DNA from: Shinella lacus
GTDB lineage: Bacteria; Pseudomonadota; Alphaproteobacteria; Rhizobiales; Rhizobiaceae
Direction: 5' to 3'
DNA length: 64,000 bases
Assembly: GCF_010994755.1 (NCBI RefSeq)
Contig: NZ_WHSB02000013.1
Span: 1 to 64,000 of the forward strand
Part shown: positions 43,352 through 51,951 of the stretch, in pieces
Numbering within the stretch: position 1 is the stretch's first letter
Layout: every line of letters starts with the position of its first letter
The notes under the pieces: model-generated
What the model saw: only the letters and a program-made list of their open reading frames with translations
What the model was told of the DNA's origin: nothing
Databases searched by the model: none
Program-made: the position numbers and the translations under genes

Positions 43352-44419
43352 ATGCAGCAGGACCGTCTGCGAACGGCGCTAGTAGGATGCGGGGCGTTTG
43401 CCAATGCCGCGCTGCTTCCAGCGATGCGCATGGCTGATATCGACATCGTGGCAGTCTGCGACCCGGATGCGGCGCGCGCTGAAGCGACGATGCGGGCTGC
43501 CGGCGCCGGCGCCTGCTACGCCGACATGTCCGCTATGCTGGCCGCGGAAACGGTGGATGCTGTCGTCATGGCTGTCGGCCCGACGATCTATCCCACACTC
43601 GCCGTGCAAGCCTTTGCCCACGGCGTTCATGTTTTCGTCGAGAAGCCGCCGGCGATCACGCTTGCCGAGGGCGAGGCGATGGCGCTGGCCGCAAGAAAGG
43701 CCGGCCGGCAACTCATCGTCGGCTTCATGAAGCGCTTCGCGACCGGCTACCGCATGGCGAAGGACATTTCCGATACGGCGGATTTCGGCGCGGTACAGAT
43801 GGTGAGCGCGCGCATCACCTCCGGCGTCTGGACGCCGGCCTGGTCGAAGACCTTGACGCCGTTCTCCTTCGTGCTCGATCACAGCGTGCACTTTCTCGAT
43901 CTGATGCGCTTCTTCGGCGGCCCGGTCGATTGGGTCTCGGCCGTCAAGACACAGGCATCCGATGAGCGGTTCGGTTTCGCGGTGCTGCTCGGTTATGCCA
44001 GCGGGGCGGCCGGGCTGCTTGAAATATCGAATTACGAAAGCCGTGGCGTGCCGAACGAGCGCGTGCAGATCACCGGCTCGAAGGGCGCCAGCGTCACAGT
44101 CGAAAACGTCACGCGCGTCACCTATACACGGGATGCCGAACCCATGGTGCCCGGCCGCGCCTTCTCGCCGGAGCGCGAGCGCTTGATCTGGGAACCGAAC
44201 ATGACGAACATTTCCGGCGAGAACGCGTCGCTCGTCCACATGGGTTATGTCGGCGAGATGCGCAATCTCGCGGCCGGTCTTGCGGCGGGCAGCGCGGTCA
44301 CCCCGTCCATCGAGGATGGCATCGCGGCGCTGGCTCTTGCCCATGCGGTCGTCGAAAGCGATGGCCGCCGTATCAATCTTCAAAATGCAGGTGAGTTTCA
44401 ACATGTCGCTGTCCATTGA
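43352..44419 (+). CDS. Gfo/Idh/MocA-family oxidoreductase
   Basis: A 355-residue NAD(P)-dependent sugar oxidoreductase. Residues 5-120 form the Rossmann domain (LRTALVGCGAFANAALLPAM, EKPP motif in VFVEKPPAITLAEG). The C-terminal alpha/beta domain carries the LDHSVHFLDLMRFFGG catalytic segment. ATG 43352 follows GGAGGAG. Typical substrates are cyclitols and sugars. It overlaps the SDR gene by 17 bp. Confidence 0.92.
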   Translation: MQQDRLRTALVGCGAFANAALLPAMRMADIDIVAVCDPDAARAEATMRAAGAGACYADMSAMLAAETVDAVVMAVGPTIYPTLAVQAFAHGVHVFVEKPPAITLAEGEAMALAARKAGRQLIVGFMKRFATGYRMAKDISDTADFGAVQMVSARITSGVWTPAWSKTLTPFSFVLDHSVHFLDLMRFFGGPVDWVSAVKTQASDERFGFAVLLGYASGAAGLLEISNYESRGVPNERVQITGSKGASVTVENVTRVTYTRDAEPMVPGRAFSPERERLIWEPNMTNISGENASLVHMGYVGEMRNLAAGLAAGSAVTPSIEDGIAALALAHAVVESDGRRINLQNAGEFQHVAVH

Positions 44420-45149
44420 TCTGAAAGGCCGTATCGCACTCGTCACGGGTGGCGGAACGGGGCTTGGGCGGGCCGGTGCGGATGCATTGGTGGCGGCAGG
44501 TGCAACCGTCATCATCGCCGGCCGGCGTCAGGATGTGCTCGAAAAGGCTGCGACCGAGGCGGGAGCGCAGGCGATGACCTGCGATGTCAGCGATGCAACG
44601 GAAACACGCGCGCTCGTCGAGCGTATTGTCGCCGAACACGGCAAGCTGGACATCCTCGTCAACGCCGCCGGCCTTAACATCCGCGGCGATTCGTTCGACT
44701 ATGGCGTCGAGGACTGGGACAGGGTACATGCGATCAACACGCGCGGCCTGTTCTTCATGTCGCAGGCGGCCGGCCGCGTCATGCGCACCAATGGTTATGG
44801 CAAGATCATCAACATCGCCTCGATGGCAAGCGAGATCGGCATGCCGGCCATCGTCGCCTACGGGTCTTCGAAGGGCGGCGTCAAGCAGATCACGCAGGGC
44901 CTCGCCGTCGAATGGGCCAAGGCCGGCATCCGGGTGAATGCCATCGAGCCGGGCTGGTTCCGCACCGAACTCACCGAGCCGCTCTTCCACAACAAGGAAT
45001 GGCTGGCGAAGGTAGAAAACCGCGTTCCGATGGGGCGTGCGGGAAATCCAGAAGAAGTCGGCGGCGCCATCGCTTTCCTTGCCAGCGCGCTCTCGGACTA
45101 TATAACCGGCGCCGTTATCAAGGTCGACGGGGGAGCACTGGCAGCCTGA
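44403..45149 (+). CDS. Short-chain dehydrogenase/reductase
   Basis: A 248-residue classical SDR: cofactor motif TGGGTGLG at residues 14-21, NAAG motif, catalytic Ser in NIASMASE and the Y-x3-K dyad in YGSSKGG. DGG near the C-terminus is also typical. It oxidises or reduces a hydroxyl of a polyol, sugar or hydroxyacid. It ends within the start of dctQ (TGATG). Confidence 0.94.
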   Translation: MSLSIDLKGRIALVTGGGTGLGRAGADALVAAGATVIIAGRRQDVLEKAATEAGAQAMTCDVSDATETRALVERIVAEHGKLDILVNAAGLNIRGDSFDYGVEDWDRVHAINTRGLFFMSQAAGRVMRTNGYGKIINIASMASEIGMPAIVAYGSSKGGVKQITQGLAVEWAKAGIRVNAIEPGWFRTELTEPLFHNKEWLAKVENRVPMGRAGNPEEVGGAIAFLASALSDYITGAVIKVDGGALAA

Positions 45150-45664
45150 TGCAAGAACAATCCGAAATCGTCGAAGCCCCAGAAAATCCGACGCTGCTCG
45201 AGCGTATCGGGGAAGCCGTCATCGTTCCGTTGATGCTCGCCATCATCGCAATAGGCTTTGCGTCCGTCTGCCTGCGTTATGTCTTCAACGGGCACTACGC
45301 GCTGTTCTGGTCGGAAGAGGTCATCCGCTATGCCTTCATCTGGCTGTTCTGGCTGGCCGCGCCGATCCTCGTCTGGCGGCGCGCCATGTTCACGGTCGAC
45401 CTGTTCACCAACATGCTGCCGAAGCCCATACAGCGCGTCATCGCGATCCTTCTCGATCTTGCCGTCATCGTGCTGATGGGGACCTTCGTCTACTACGGCT
45501 GGCTGATGGCGCGCGTGAATGCGCCGCAATTGTCGTCGGCGCTGTCGCTGTCGCTCTTCTGGATCTATCTCGCCATTCCCGTCGGCGCGGCCCTCATCAT
45601 ATTTGCTACGATCGCACGCATGTTGCGCGACGTGCGTAACGGTGCACAGGAGGCAGGCCGATGA
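45149..45664 (+). CDS. TRAP transporter small permease (DctQ family)
   Basis: A 171-residue four-helix membrane protein with the DctQ block FWSEEVIRYAFIWLFWLAA. Start and stop overlap its neighbours. It forms a complex with DctM at 45661 and DctP at 46968. Confidence 0.92.
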   Translation: MQEQSEIVEAPENPTLLERIGEAVIVPLMLAIIAIGFASVCLRYVFNGHYALFWSEEVIRYAFIWLFWLAAPILVWRRAMFTVDLFTNMLPKPIQRVIAILLDLAVIVLMGTFVYYGWLMARVNAPQLSSALSLSLFWIYLAIPVGAALIIFATIARMLRDVRNGAQEAGR

Positions 45665-46935
45665 CGCTCACACTCTTCGGCTGCTTCTTCCTCTTTCTGC
45701 TGCTCGGCCTGCCGGTGGCCTTCTCCACCGGTCTTGCGGCGCTCGTCGTCGTACTCAACTATCCCATCGTGCAGGAACGCCTGCTGATCACAAAAACCTT
45801 CGGCGGCATGGATTCTTTCACGCTGATGGCGATCCCGTTCTTCGTGCTGGCCGGCGAGGTCATGTCGCGCTCAGGCCTCACGCAACGCATCGTCGATTTG
45901 GCGATCGCCCTCGTCGGGCATTTTCGGGCAGGCCTTGCCTATGTCACGGTTATTTCCAATGTCATGATGGCGGGCGTTTCGGGCTCTGCGTCGGCCGACT
46001 GCGCTGCCACCGGCTCGATCCTGATCCCGGCCATGAAGGAGCAGGGCTACAAGCCGGAGTTCGCGGCGTTGATGGTGGCATTCTCGGCAATGATGGCGCC
46101 GCTTATCCCGCCGTCGATCTTCCTGATCATCTACGGCTCGATGTCCGGCGTTTCGATCGGACGGCTGTTCCTCGCTGGTATCATCCCGGGCCTGCTTGTC
46201 GGCTTTTCGCTGCTCATCCTCGCCTTTATCCTGACACGCTTCACGTCGTTCAAGGTGGAGACGGTAAAATTCTCCGGTCAACGCTTGAAGGAATCCGCTA
46301 TGAAGGCGGGTTTTGCATTGGTCATGCCCTTCGTCATCATCGGCGGCATCCGGTTCGGCATCTTCACGCCGACGGAAGCCGGCATAGTCGCGGTGGTCTA
46401 TGCGCTGTTCTACGGCTTCGTCATCGAACGCTCGCTGAACCTCAAGAACCTGCGCGAACTCACCATGTCGGCGGCCCTCTCCTCCGCCAACATCATGATG
46501 ATCGTCGGCTTTTCAGCGGTCTTCGGCACCATTCTGGCCCTTGGCCGCTTCGAGCAGCAGATCACCTCGGTGCTGTTCTCGATCACCACAGAACCGCTGC
46601 TCGTCGTCACCATCCTTATCATCGTGCTGACGCTGATCGGCGGCCTGATGGACGAAGTATCGACCGCCGTGCTGTTCGTGCCCACGCTTGCGGCCATCGG
46701 CGTGCAGATGGGCTTCGATCCGGTGCAGTTCGGCGTCGTCATGGTGCTTGCCATCATGATGGGCGCGGTCATGCCGCCGGTCGGCACGCTGCTGTTCATC
46801 GGGGTCAGCATCGCGCGCATACCGCTGTCGCGCATCCTCGTGCTGGTCTGGGTGTTCCTGATCCCGCTGCTGCTGGTCAACCTGCTGATCGCATTCGTCC
46901 CGTTCTTCACAACCTATCTGCCGTCCTTCATGTGA
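45661..46935 (+). CDS. TRAP transporter large permease (DctM family)
   Basis: A 424-residue DctM protein: LFGCFFLFLLLGLPVAFSTG start, VSGSASADCAATGSILIPAM at the first re-entrant region and PPSIFLIIYGSMSGVSIG after it. Overlaps dctQ by 4 bp (ATGA). Confidence 0.94.
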   Translation: MTLTLFGCFFLFLLLGLPVAFSTGLAALVVVLNYPIVQERLLITKTFGGMDSFTLMAIPFFVLAGEVMSRSGLTQRIVDLAIALVGHFRAGLAYVTVISNVMMAGVSGSASADCAATGSILIPAMKEQGYKPEFAALMVAFSAMMAPLIPPSIFLIIYGSMSGVSIGRLFLAGIIPGLLVGFSLLILAFILTRFTSFKVETVKFSGQRLKESAMKAGFALVMPFVIIGGIRFGIFTPTEAGIVAVVYALFYGFVIERSLNLKNLRELTMSAALSSANIMMIVGFSAVFGTILALGRFEQQITSVLFSITTEPLLVVTILIIVLTLIGGLMDEVSTAVLFVPTLAAIGVQMGFDPVQFGVVMVLAIMMGAVMPPVGTLLFIGVSIARIPLSRILVLVWVFLIPLLLVNLLIAFVPFFTTYLPSFM

Positions 46936-46967
46936 CGGTGCATCAAGGCTCAACGGAGGAGTAGAGC

Positions 46968-47954
46968 ATGTTCGTAGAAAAACGTTTCTTGATGGGTGCG
47001 CTGACCGCACTCGCACTCGCCGCCAGCACCGCGCTGGCCCAGGCCGAAACAACGCTGACGCTTGGCGACATCTATGCGGCCGACCACAGCAACACGCTGG
47101 CCGACAAGCGCTTTGCCGAGCTGGTCGCCGAGCGCACCAATGGCGAGGTGAAGATCGAGGTCTATGGCGACGCCACGCTCGGCAATGAGCGCGAACTGGC
47201 GGAAAGCGTCGTTTCCGGCTCGGTCGACATCGCGCCGAGCGGCATGTCGGGCATCGGCCGCTTCTTCCCGGAATTGCAGGTCCTGGAGCTTCCTTATCTT
47301 TATAAGGACCTCGACCACATGCAGCGCGTTGCCGCGGTAATTGCGCCAGACGTGCAGGAAGCCTTCCAGGCACAGGGCGTGCGCAATCTCGGTTTCCTCT
47401 ACCTCGGCCCCCGGTCGATCGCCAGCAAGAAGGCAATCAACACGATCGAGGACATGGACGGGCTGCGGATCCGCGTGCCGGAATCGCCTCTTTATATCGG
47501 CTTTGCCAAGGCACTGAATGCGGTTCCGACGCCGATCCCGTTCCCGGAAGTCTATTCCGCCATTGAGACGGGTGTTGCGGATGCGACGGAAGGCGAGCCG
47601 GCGACGCTCTCGACCACCAAATGGTACGAGACGACGAAGAGCGTGAGCCTAACCAAGCACATCTGGCACTTCCGCTTCATCCCGGTGAATTCGGCGAAGT
47701 TCGATGCGCTCCCCAAGGAACAGCAGGACGTGTTGGTAAACGCGGCTGCCGAGGCGCAGGCCTATCAGGCAAGCCTCGTTAACGACTTCAATGACAAGGC
47801 GCTCGACGAGATGAAGAAGGCCGGCGTGACCATCATCGAGACCCAGGGTCTCGACAAGTTCGCAGCCCGTCTTGCCACCTTCCAGGACGAGTTCGCCGCC
47901 AGCCTCGGCGACAAGGCCGTCGCGCTTCTCGCCAAGGTCCGCAGCGTTCAGTAA
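46968..47954 (+). CDS. TRAP transporter solute-binding protein (DctP family)
   Basis: A 328-residue periplasmic protein with signal peptide to about residue 24 (ALAQA). ASKKAINTIEDMDGLRIRVP holds the carboxylate-binding Arg, and VYSAIETGVADATEGEP is the DctP family motif with Glu at the usual Gln position. An AAACGTTT word occurs at 46980-46987 within its first codons; it may be coincidental. A GC-rich hairpin follows the stop. The binding-protein gene comes after the permeases, unlike the 7618 operon. Confidence 0.92.
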   Translation: MFVEKRFLMGALTALALAASTALAQAETTLTLGDIYAADHSNTLADKRFAELVAERTNGEVKIEVYGDATLGNERELAESVVSGSVDIAPSGMSGIGRFFPELQVLELPYLYKDLDHMQRVAAVIAPDVQEAFQAQGVRNLGFLYLGPRSIASKKAINTIEDMDGLRIRVPESPLYIGFAKALNAVPTPIPFPEVYSAIETGVADATEGEPATLSTTKWYETTKSVSLTKHIWHFRFIPVNSAKFDALPKEQQDVLVNAAAEAQAYQASLVNDFNDKALDEMKKAGVTIIETQGLDKFAARLATFQDEFAASLGDKAVALLAKVRSVQ

Positions 47955-47964
47955 CCCGCATTCT

Positions 47965-47988
47965 GCCCGCTGCCGCAGGGTGGCGGGC
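47965..47988 (+). other. Intercistronic hairpin after the TRAP binding-protein gene
   Basis: GCCCGC (47965-47970) pairs with GCGGGC (47983-47988) around a 12-base loop, 10 bp after the stop. It is weaker than the other hairpins found after binding-protein genes in this window. Confidence 0.45.
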
Positions 47989-48016
47989 TCCCATCTCGAC
48001 AAGGATTCGATTGACG

Positions 48017-48943
48017 ATGACGCCCCCGACCTTCAAGGACCCGACCTACGAAAACGTCTATATCGGCGAGACCTTCGGACCGGTCGACCTCGTGCTCGAC
48101 GACTTTTTCCTGCGCAGCTACGCCTATGCCCTCGACGATTACAGCGGCATGCGGATCGTCGACGGCATGGTCCAGCCGGTCGGCGCGGTACCGCCCCACA
48201 TGATCGTGTCGGATCTCATGCAGATCTTCCTGACGGTCTACGACCGCGACAAGGTGGTGGGCCTGCACCAGAAGGAAGAGGTCATCCACTACAAGCCCGT
48301 GCCGGTTGGTGCAAAGCTGACGCTCACCGGTACCTATGTCGACAAATACATGAAGCGCGGGAAGGGTTATACGGTGCTGGAAAGCATCGCGCGGGACGAA
48401 GAGGGCGACATCGTCATCCTGCAACGATCGACGGAAGTCATGCGCATGCCTGAAGGCGTCAAGGTCGGCACGGGCTCGGCCGAGCCGGAGCGGCGGGTCA
48501 GCCCGCGTGCGCTACCGGCCGAGCGGGCAGGACGTGTCACCGCGGAAACGCCGGTTGGCACGGCGCTGCGGCCGATGATGAAACAGGTGCGCCAGGCCCA
48601 GATGTCCGTCTTCACCGGTGCCGAATTCCACAAGCAGGGCATCCACACCAATCTGGAGATCGCAAAGAAGGCGGGCCTGCGTGAATGCATCGCCCAGGGC
48701 ATGATGGAATCCTGCTGGGCGTCGCAATATCTCGCAGGTCTCTTCGGCGAAAGCTTTCTTTCCACCGGCCGGCATTTCTCGACCTACCTCATGCCGATCT
48801 ATCCGAAAGACGTGATCACGATCGAGGGCATCGTGACGAGTAGGGAACCGTTAGATGGTGGGACCAGCGTTGAGATTGAATATTGGCTGATTAATCAGGA
48901 CAGCCAAACGACCGCGGTCGGGTTTGGCGCGGCGGTACTGTGA
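48017..48943 (+). CDS. MaoC-like acyl-CoA hydratase (HTD2-like), copy 2
   Basis: A 308-residue double-hotdog protein, paralogous to 31128: KDPTYENVYIGETFGPVDLV, VVGLHQKEEVIHYKPVPVG, DKYMKRGKGYTVLES and TEVMRMPEGV are shared blocks. The catalytic-region motif reads TGAEFHKQGIHTN, keeping the His of IHT but losing the Asn and Asp seen in copy 1. ATG 48017 is used; TTG 48011 is possible. Last gene of the Gfo/Idh-SDR-TRAP operon. The following 175 bp to the QuiC stop hold nothing recognised. Confidence 0.87.
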   Translation: MTPPTFKDPTYENVYIGETFGPVDLVLDDFFLRSYAYALDDYSGMRIVDGMVQPVGAVPPHMIVSDLMQIFLTVYDRDKVVGLHQKEEVIHYKPVPVGAKLTLTGTYVDKYMKRGKGYTVLESIARDEEGDIVILQRSTEVMRMPEGVKVGTGSAEPERRVSPRALPAERAGRVTAETPVGTALRPMMKQVRQAQMSVFTGAEFHKQGIHTNLEIAKKAGLRECIAQGMMESCWASQYLAGLFGESFLSTGRHFSTYLMPIYPKDVITIEGIVTSREPLDGGTSVEIEYWLINQDSQTTAVGFGAAVL

Positions 48944-49118
48944 TCATTTCATGCGACGTCAATTAATGGACGTTCGGAGTCTAGTTGGCGGCCTCAACCC
49001 CACCGGCTCGCGCTGACACCAAAAGCCCTCGCCAAGCGAAGGCCGCATACATGCGTTCCCCAAGCACAACGTTCCTTCGAAAAATTGGTTGTCCGATTTT
49101 CCGTCAGGAAATTGCGTG

Positions 49119-51008
49119 TCAGGAACGCGGCATTCCCAGTGGCCGGAGATGACGGCGCAGGGCGGCGATGCGGAAGATCGCGTTTGCCGCGCCATAGCCG
49201 CGATAGCCGCGCCGCTCGACGATCTCGAAGAAGAGACCCTCGCCGTAGGTGGGGCTGTAGAGCTGGAAATATTCGCCATGCTCGTCACGGTCGTAGAGGA
49301 TGTTGCGGGCCTGCAGCCGTTCGGTGAGGGCGGGGTCGAGGCCGAAGCGCGCTTCAAGGTCGTCGTAGTAGTTCTGCGAGATGTCCAGAGCGACGAAACC
49401 GTTTGCGGCGAGCGCGTCGGCCGTCGCAAAAATGTTGTCGGTGGTGAAGGCGAGATGCTGGATGCCGGAGCCGAAGGTTTCGCTGATGAAGCGGCCGGCC
49501 ACCGTGTTGCGGTTTTCCGCGCCGTTCATGGTGATGCGCAGCGATCCTTCGCCGTTCTCAACCACCTGGCTGCGCACCAGGCCCGACGGGTCGACGATGT
49601 CGACCATCGGCGTCTTCTCTGCCTCGAAGATCGCGGTGTAGAACAGCAGCCAGGTCAAAAGCTCGTCATAAGGCATGGTCTGGGCGACGTGATCGACGCG
49701 CCCGAGGCCGGCGTCCCGCATTCCCGGATCTTCCTCCACGGGATCGAACTCGATGTCCCAGATGCGGGCGAGTTCGCTCGTCCGGTCGAGGAAATAGAGC
49801 ACGCCGCCGCCCACGCCGCGCACCGCCGGCATTTCGATCTCGCCGGGATCGAGCGGTTCTCCGAAGGCCTCGGCGCCGAGCGCGACGGCGCGCGCCTGCG
49901 CGGCCCTCCCATCCTCGACGAGAAGGCCCATCGCATAGGCGGAGGTGCCGTGCACGAGATAGGAGGAGCCGGCAAAGCCGCGCTCGTCGGCATTGACGAC
50001 GATGCGGATATCGCCCTGCCGGAACACGGTGACGTTCTTCGATTTGTGGCGGGCCTCCCGGCGGAAGCCGAGGGTGGCGATCATGGCTTCGAGATCGGGT
50101 GCCTCTGCCTCGTCTACCGTGAACTCGACGAATGCGACCCCCTCCACGCGGCTGCGCGCCGGCATGGCCGGCACGTCGAGGGAGAGGCTGGGGTTGGCGC
50201 GGCGGATGCGGTCGCCGAGATAGACGAGGGAACGGTAACCGTCGACGGCAATCGCGCCCGGCGAGCCGCCGCGGAACTGGTCGTTGAAGATTTCGAGCGA
50301 GAGGTAGCCGTCATAGCCGGTCTCGGCCACGGCGGCCATGAAGGTCTCGACCGGCAAGTCCCCTTCGCCCGGCATGTTGCGGAAGTGGCGGCTCCAGTAG
50401 AGCAGGTCCATGTCGATCTTCGGCGCATCGGCAAGCTGGATGATGAAGATCTTTTCCTTCGGGATCGAGCGGATCGAGTTGACGTCGATTTTGCGCGCCA
50501 AAGTGTGAAAGCTGTCGAGGATCAGGCCGATATTGGGGTGGTCGGCCCGGCGCACGATTTCCCACGCGTCGCGGTGATCGTTGATGTGCCGGCCCCAGGC
50601 GAGCGCCTCATAGCCGACCCGAAGGCCGCGTTTTGCCGCGCGTTCGCCGAGTTCGTGGAAGTCGGCGGCGGCGCGGTCGAGCCCGCCGAGGGCGGCGCTG
50701 GAGACGTTCGAGCAGACCAGCACGAGATCGGTGCCCATATCCTGCATGAGGTCGAACTTGCGCTCGGCGCGGTCGAAGGTGCGGCTGCGCAGCGGCTCTG
50801 GCATCCCTTCGAAATCGCGGAAGGGCTGGAACAGCGTGATCTCCAGGCCGAAATCACGCACGATGCGGCCGAGCTGGCGCGGGCTTTCGTCGAAGACGAG
50901 AAAATCGTTCTCGAAAATCTCGACGCCGTCGAAGCCGGCCTTGGCGATGGCGCCGAGCTTTTCGCTGAGGTCGCCGCTGAGCGAGACGGTGGCGATCGAG
51001 GTCTTCAT
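49119..51008 (-). CDS. quiC: 3-dehydroshikimate dehydratase, QuiC type (isomerase-like barrel fused to HPPD/VOC domain)
   Basis: A 629-residue fusion. Residues 1-265 form a xylose-isomerase-like TIM barrel (FDGVEIFENDFLVFDESPRQ, LILDSFHTLARKIDV, and the metal-binding Glu in SLEIFND). Residues 290-610 are a tandem VOC domain like 4-hydroxyphenylpyruvate dioxygenase, with GRVDHVAQTMPYDEL and GIQHLAFTTDNIFATADAL. Known QuiC1 enzymes with this layout turn 3-dehydroshikimate into protocatechuate. Shikimate dehydrogenase and a TRAP transporter in the same operon support the call. Protocatechuate ring-cleavage genes are not in the window. Confidence 0.92.
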   Translation of the reverse strand: MKTSIATVSLSGDLSEKLGAIAKAGFDGVEIFENDFLVFDESPRQLGRIVRDFGLEITLFQPFRDFEGMPEPLRSRTFDRAERKFDLMQDMGTDLVLVCSNVSSAALGGLDRAAADFHELGERAAKRGLRVGYEALAWGRHINDHRDAWEIVRRADHPNIGLILDSFHTLARKIDVNSIRSIPKEKIFIIQLADAPKIDMDLLYWSRHFRNMPGEGDLPVETFMAAVAETGYDGYLSLEIFNDQFRGGSPGAIAVDGYRSLVYLGDRIRRANPSLSLDVPAMPARSRVEGVAFVEFTVDEAEAPDLEAMIATLGFRREARHKSKNVTVFRQGDIRIVVNADERGFAGSSYLVHGTSAYAMGLLVEDGRAAQARAVALGAEAFGEPLDPGEIEMPAVRGVGGGVLYFLDRTSELARIWDIEFDPVEEDPGMRDAGLGRVDHVAQTMPYDELLTWLLFYTAIFEAEKTPMVDIVDPSGLVRSQVVENGEGSLRITMNGAENRNTVAGRFISETFGSGIQHLAFTTDNIFATADALAANGFVALDISQNYYDDLEARFGLDPALTERLQARNILYDRDEHGEYFQLYSPTYGEGLFFEIVERRGYRGYGAANAIFRIAALRRHLRPLGMPRS

Positions 51009-51029
51009 GGCGATGTCCTCCGGCGCTTC

Positions 51030-51890
51030 TCAGCGGGCGAGCATGTTGAAATGGGCGAGCATGCGGTTGGCATCGGGTTCGCGGCCGGTGAACAGCCGGA
51101 ACGCGCCGACCGCCTGGAACACCGCCATGCCCCCGCCGTCGAGCGTGCGGCAGCCGTGGCGTTTCGCTTCGTGCAGCAGCGCGGTTTCGAGCGGGAAATA
51201 GACCACCTCAGCGACCCAGTGGCGCGGCGCGAGCAGATTGGCCGGCAGCGGCAGGCCGGGATATTTCGCCATGCCGGTTGGTGTCGCGTGGACGAGTCCC
51301 GTGGCGGCCCGCATGGCCGCGACTAGATTCTCGGCCGCCTCGACATGGGCTGCGGGAAAAAGCGCGGCCATGCTGTCTGCCAGGGTTGCGGCGCGTTCCG
51401 GCTCCCGGTCGAAAACCAGAAGCCTTTCCAGTCCCAGCGATAGCAGAGCATAGGCGGTCGCCGCGCCCGCTCCGCCAGCGCCGAGTTGCAACGCCGCGGA
51501 TAGCTCGGCCTGCGGCAGGCCCCTGCGAAAACTTTCGGCAAAACCCCACCAGTCGGTATTGTGGCCGAAGCGCTTGCCGTCGCGCAGCACGACCGTGTTG
51601 ACCGCGCCGAGATCGCGCGCCTGCGGCGATAGCTCATCGAGATGGGGAATGACGCTTTGCTTGCAGGGATGGGTGATGTTGAGCCCGGCAAGCCCGCGCG
51701 CCTCCGCCTCGCCGATCAGGCGCGGCAGGTCTTCAGGCGTGGCGCCGATCTGGTTGAGGTCGATCAGCGCATAGTCGTAGGAAAAACCCTGAGCCTCGCC
51801 CTCGCGCATATGCATGGCCGGGGTCAACGATGCCTGGATACCAGCACCGATCAGGCCGGCTTTCATCGGTTTGATGAGCGTGTCGATCAT
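51030..51890 (-). CDS. Shikimate/quinate dehydrogenase (AroE family), catabolic copy
   Basis: A 286-residue AroE-family enzyme. Catalytic Lys lies in NITHPCKQSV, Asp in GHNTDWWGFAE, and the nucleotide loop reads GAGGAGAATAYAL. SLTPAMHMREG is the substrate loop, lacking one of the usual Ser residues of anabolic AroE. It should oxidise shikimate or quinate to the dehydro acid used by the QuiC gene 21 bp downstream. ATG at 51890 is used; a TTG three codons upstream is an alternative. Confidence 0.9.
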   Translation of the reverse strand: MIDTLIKPMKAGLIGAGIQASLTPAMHMREGEAQGFSYDYALIDLNQIGATPEDLPRLIGEAEARGLAGLNITHPCKQSVIPHLDELSPQARDLGAVNTVVLRDGKRFGHNTDWWGFAESFRRGLPQAELSAALQLGAGGAGAATAYALLSLGLERLLVFDREPERAATLADSMAALFPAAHVEAAENLVAAMRAATGLVHATPTGMAKYPGLPLPANLLAPRHWVAEVVYFPLETALLHEAKRHGCRTLDGGGMAVFQAVGAFRLFTGREPDANRMLAHFNMLAR

Positions 51891-51915
51891 CTCTTGCAAT
51901 CCATTGGGGTGTGGT

Positions 51916-51940
51916 CCGGCCCGCCCGTCCGGCGGGCCGG
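51916..51940 (-). other. Intercistronic hairpin after the shikimate-operon TRAP binding-protein gene
   Basis: CCGGCCCGCC (51916-51925) pairs perfectly with GGCGGGCCGG (51931-51940) around a 5-base loop. It starts 11 bp beyond the dctP stop in the minus direction and has no U-tract. Confidence 0.65.
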
Positions 51941-51951
51941 TTCCGGCGGGT

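Noticed and set aside
46980-46987. AAACGTTT word at the start of the TRAP binding-protein gene as another LacI operator
   Set aside because: It lies in the signal-peptide codons of a downstream operon gene and lacks the extended flanks of the promoter sites; likely chance, although a roadblock role is not excluded.
49089-51326. Plus-strand open frame of about 745 codons opposite the QuiC gene
   Set aside because: Long because of GC-rich codon bias in the real minus-strand gene. It crosses the QuiC/AroE junction and shows no domain or start signal.
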